Below are positions 29,193 through 29,292 of a stretch of 29,292 bases of DNA, one piece after another. Numbering within the stretch: the stretch's first letter is position 1; every line of letters begins with the position of its first letter. This DNA is from Spongospora subterranea (lineage: Eukaryota > Endomyxa > Phytomyxea > Plasmodiophorida > Plasmodiophoridae), in assembly GCA_900404475.1 (NCBI GenBank), contig OUQQ01000218.1, positions 1 through 29,292 of the forward strand. Direction: 5' to 3'. The notes beneath the pieces are model-generated. The model was given only the letters and a program-made list of their open reading frames with translations. It was not told the DNA's origin and made no database searches. Made by a program: the position numbers and the translations under genes.

Positions 29193-29292
29193 ATGCAGCG
29201 ACTGCTAACAATTCAAGGACAAACTGAAAAAGACGATCGTGCGAATAAAGCTGCTCTTAAGAAAAAACAAGATCAAGCCATCTTACAACTAA
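29193..29292 (+). CDS. 5' end of a lysine/glutamine-rich protein (partial)
   Basis: An ATG at 29193 opens a frame to the end of the window. Its start MQRLLTIQGQTEKDDRANKA and the following Lys/Gln-rich residues look like an alpha-helical or coiled-coil beginning. It is divergent from the preceding minus-strand gene, with only about 25 bases between the two ATGs. The gene continues outside the window; family unknown. Confidence 0.5.
   Translation, partial: MQRLLTIQGQTEKDDRANKAALKKKQDQAILQL

Noticed and set aside
1..29292. CRISPR arrays, bacterial operons, riboswitches or rRNA.
   Set aside because: No regularly spaced direct repeats, no Shine-Dalgarno-led gene runs, and every recognised gene is eukaryotic with introns or eukaryote-specific.

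Overview
The window is nuclear DNA of a small-genome eukaryote. Genes lie on both strands, are split by many very short introns (about 26-95 nt, mostly GT-AG), and sit a few tens to hundreds of bases apart. Recognisable genes are eukaryotic. Three families are tied to cilia or basal bodies (CEP95-like, CCDC148-like, ARL16). CARMIL-like and RhoGAP actin regulators and LIM domains point to a flagellated, probably opisthokont organism such as a zoosporic early-diverging fungus or relative. The lineage is inference. For most genes I chose splice sites by hand; the summed exons keep one frame, which is the main support for the models.

Layout. 1-290: Ty3/gypsy pol remnant. 673-1303 (+): mitoribosomal protein uS15m. 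1368-7800 (-): three genes in a row, CEP95-like (tandem CH-like domains), RhoGAP and a CARMIL-like PH+LRR protein. 7849-8914 (-): two unresolved small genes. 9040-9413 (+): Pol III subunit RPC10/POLR3K. 9475-11986 (-): five LIM domains spliced in frame to a MAP3K-type kinase, the most unusual gene here. 12895-13233 (+): acidic ribosomal protein P1. 13402-14091 (+): ARL16. 14137-14835 (-): Pol epsilon histone-fold subunit (POLE3/Dpb4), whose upstream region is duplicated across a one-base assembly gap at 15097. 15516-15920 (-): unknown. 16292-17257 (+): membrane-anchored stand-alone BPL_N (biotin ligase N-terminal, amidotransferase-like) protein. 17530-18015 (-): unknown. 18016-18930: repeat-rich intergenic DNA. 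18931-20407 (+): Rad60/Esc2/NIP45-like protein with two SUMO-like domains. 20655-22475 (+): CCDC148-like coiled-coil protein. 22854-25260: rearranged segment with gene fragments, two inverted repeats and a decayed Ty3/gypsy gag-protease. 25497-28329 (+): 15-exon APC-superfamily permease. 28624-29168 (-): unknown. 29193-end (+): start of a lysine/glutamine-rich protein.

Functional themes. RhoGAP, CARMIL-like and the LIM-kinase are candidates for cytoskeletal signalling. CEP95-like, ARL16 and CCDC148-like suggest a basal body/flagellum. P1, uS15m, POLR3K, POLE3 and the SUMO-like protein are housekeeping translation, transcription and genome-maintenance genes. The order looks like an ordinary gene-dense chromosome arm, not an operon or a dedicated cluster. 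The retroelement pieces mark the left edge and the 22.8-25.3 kb region.
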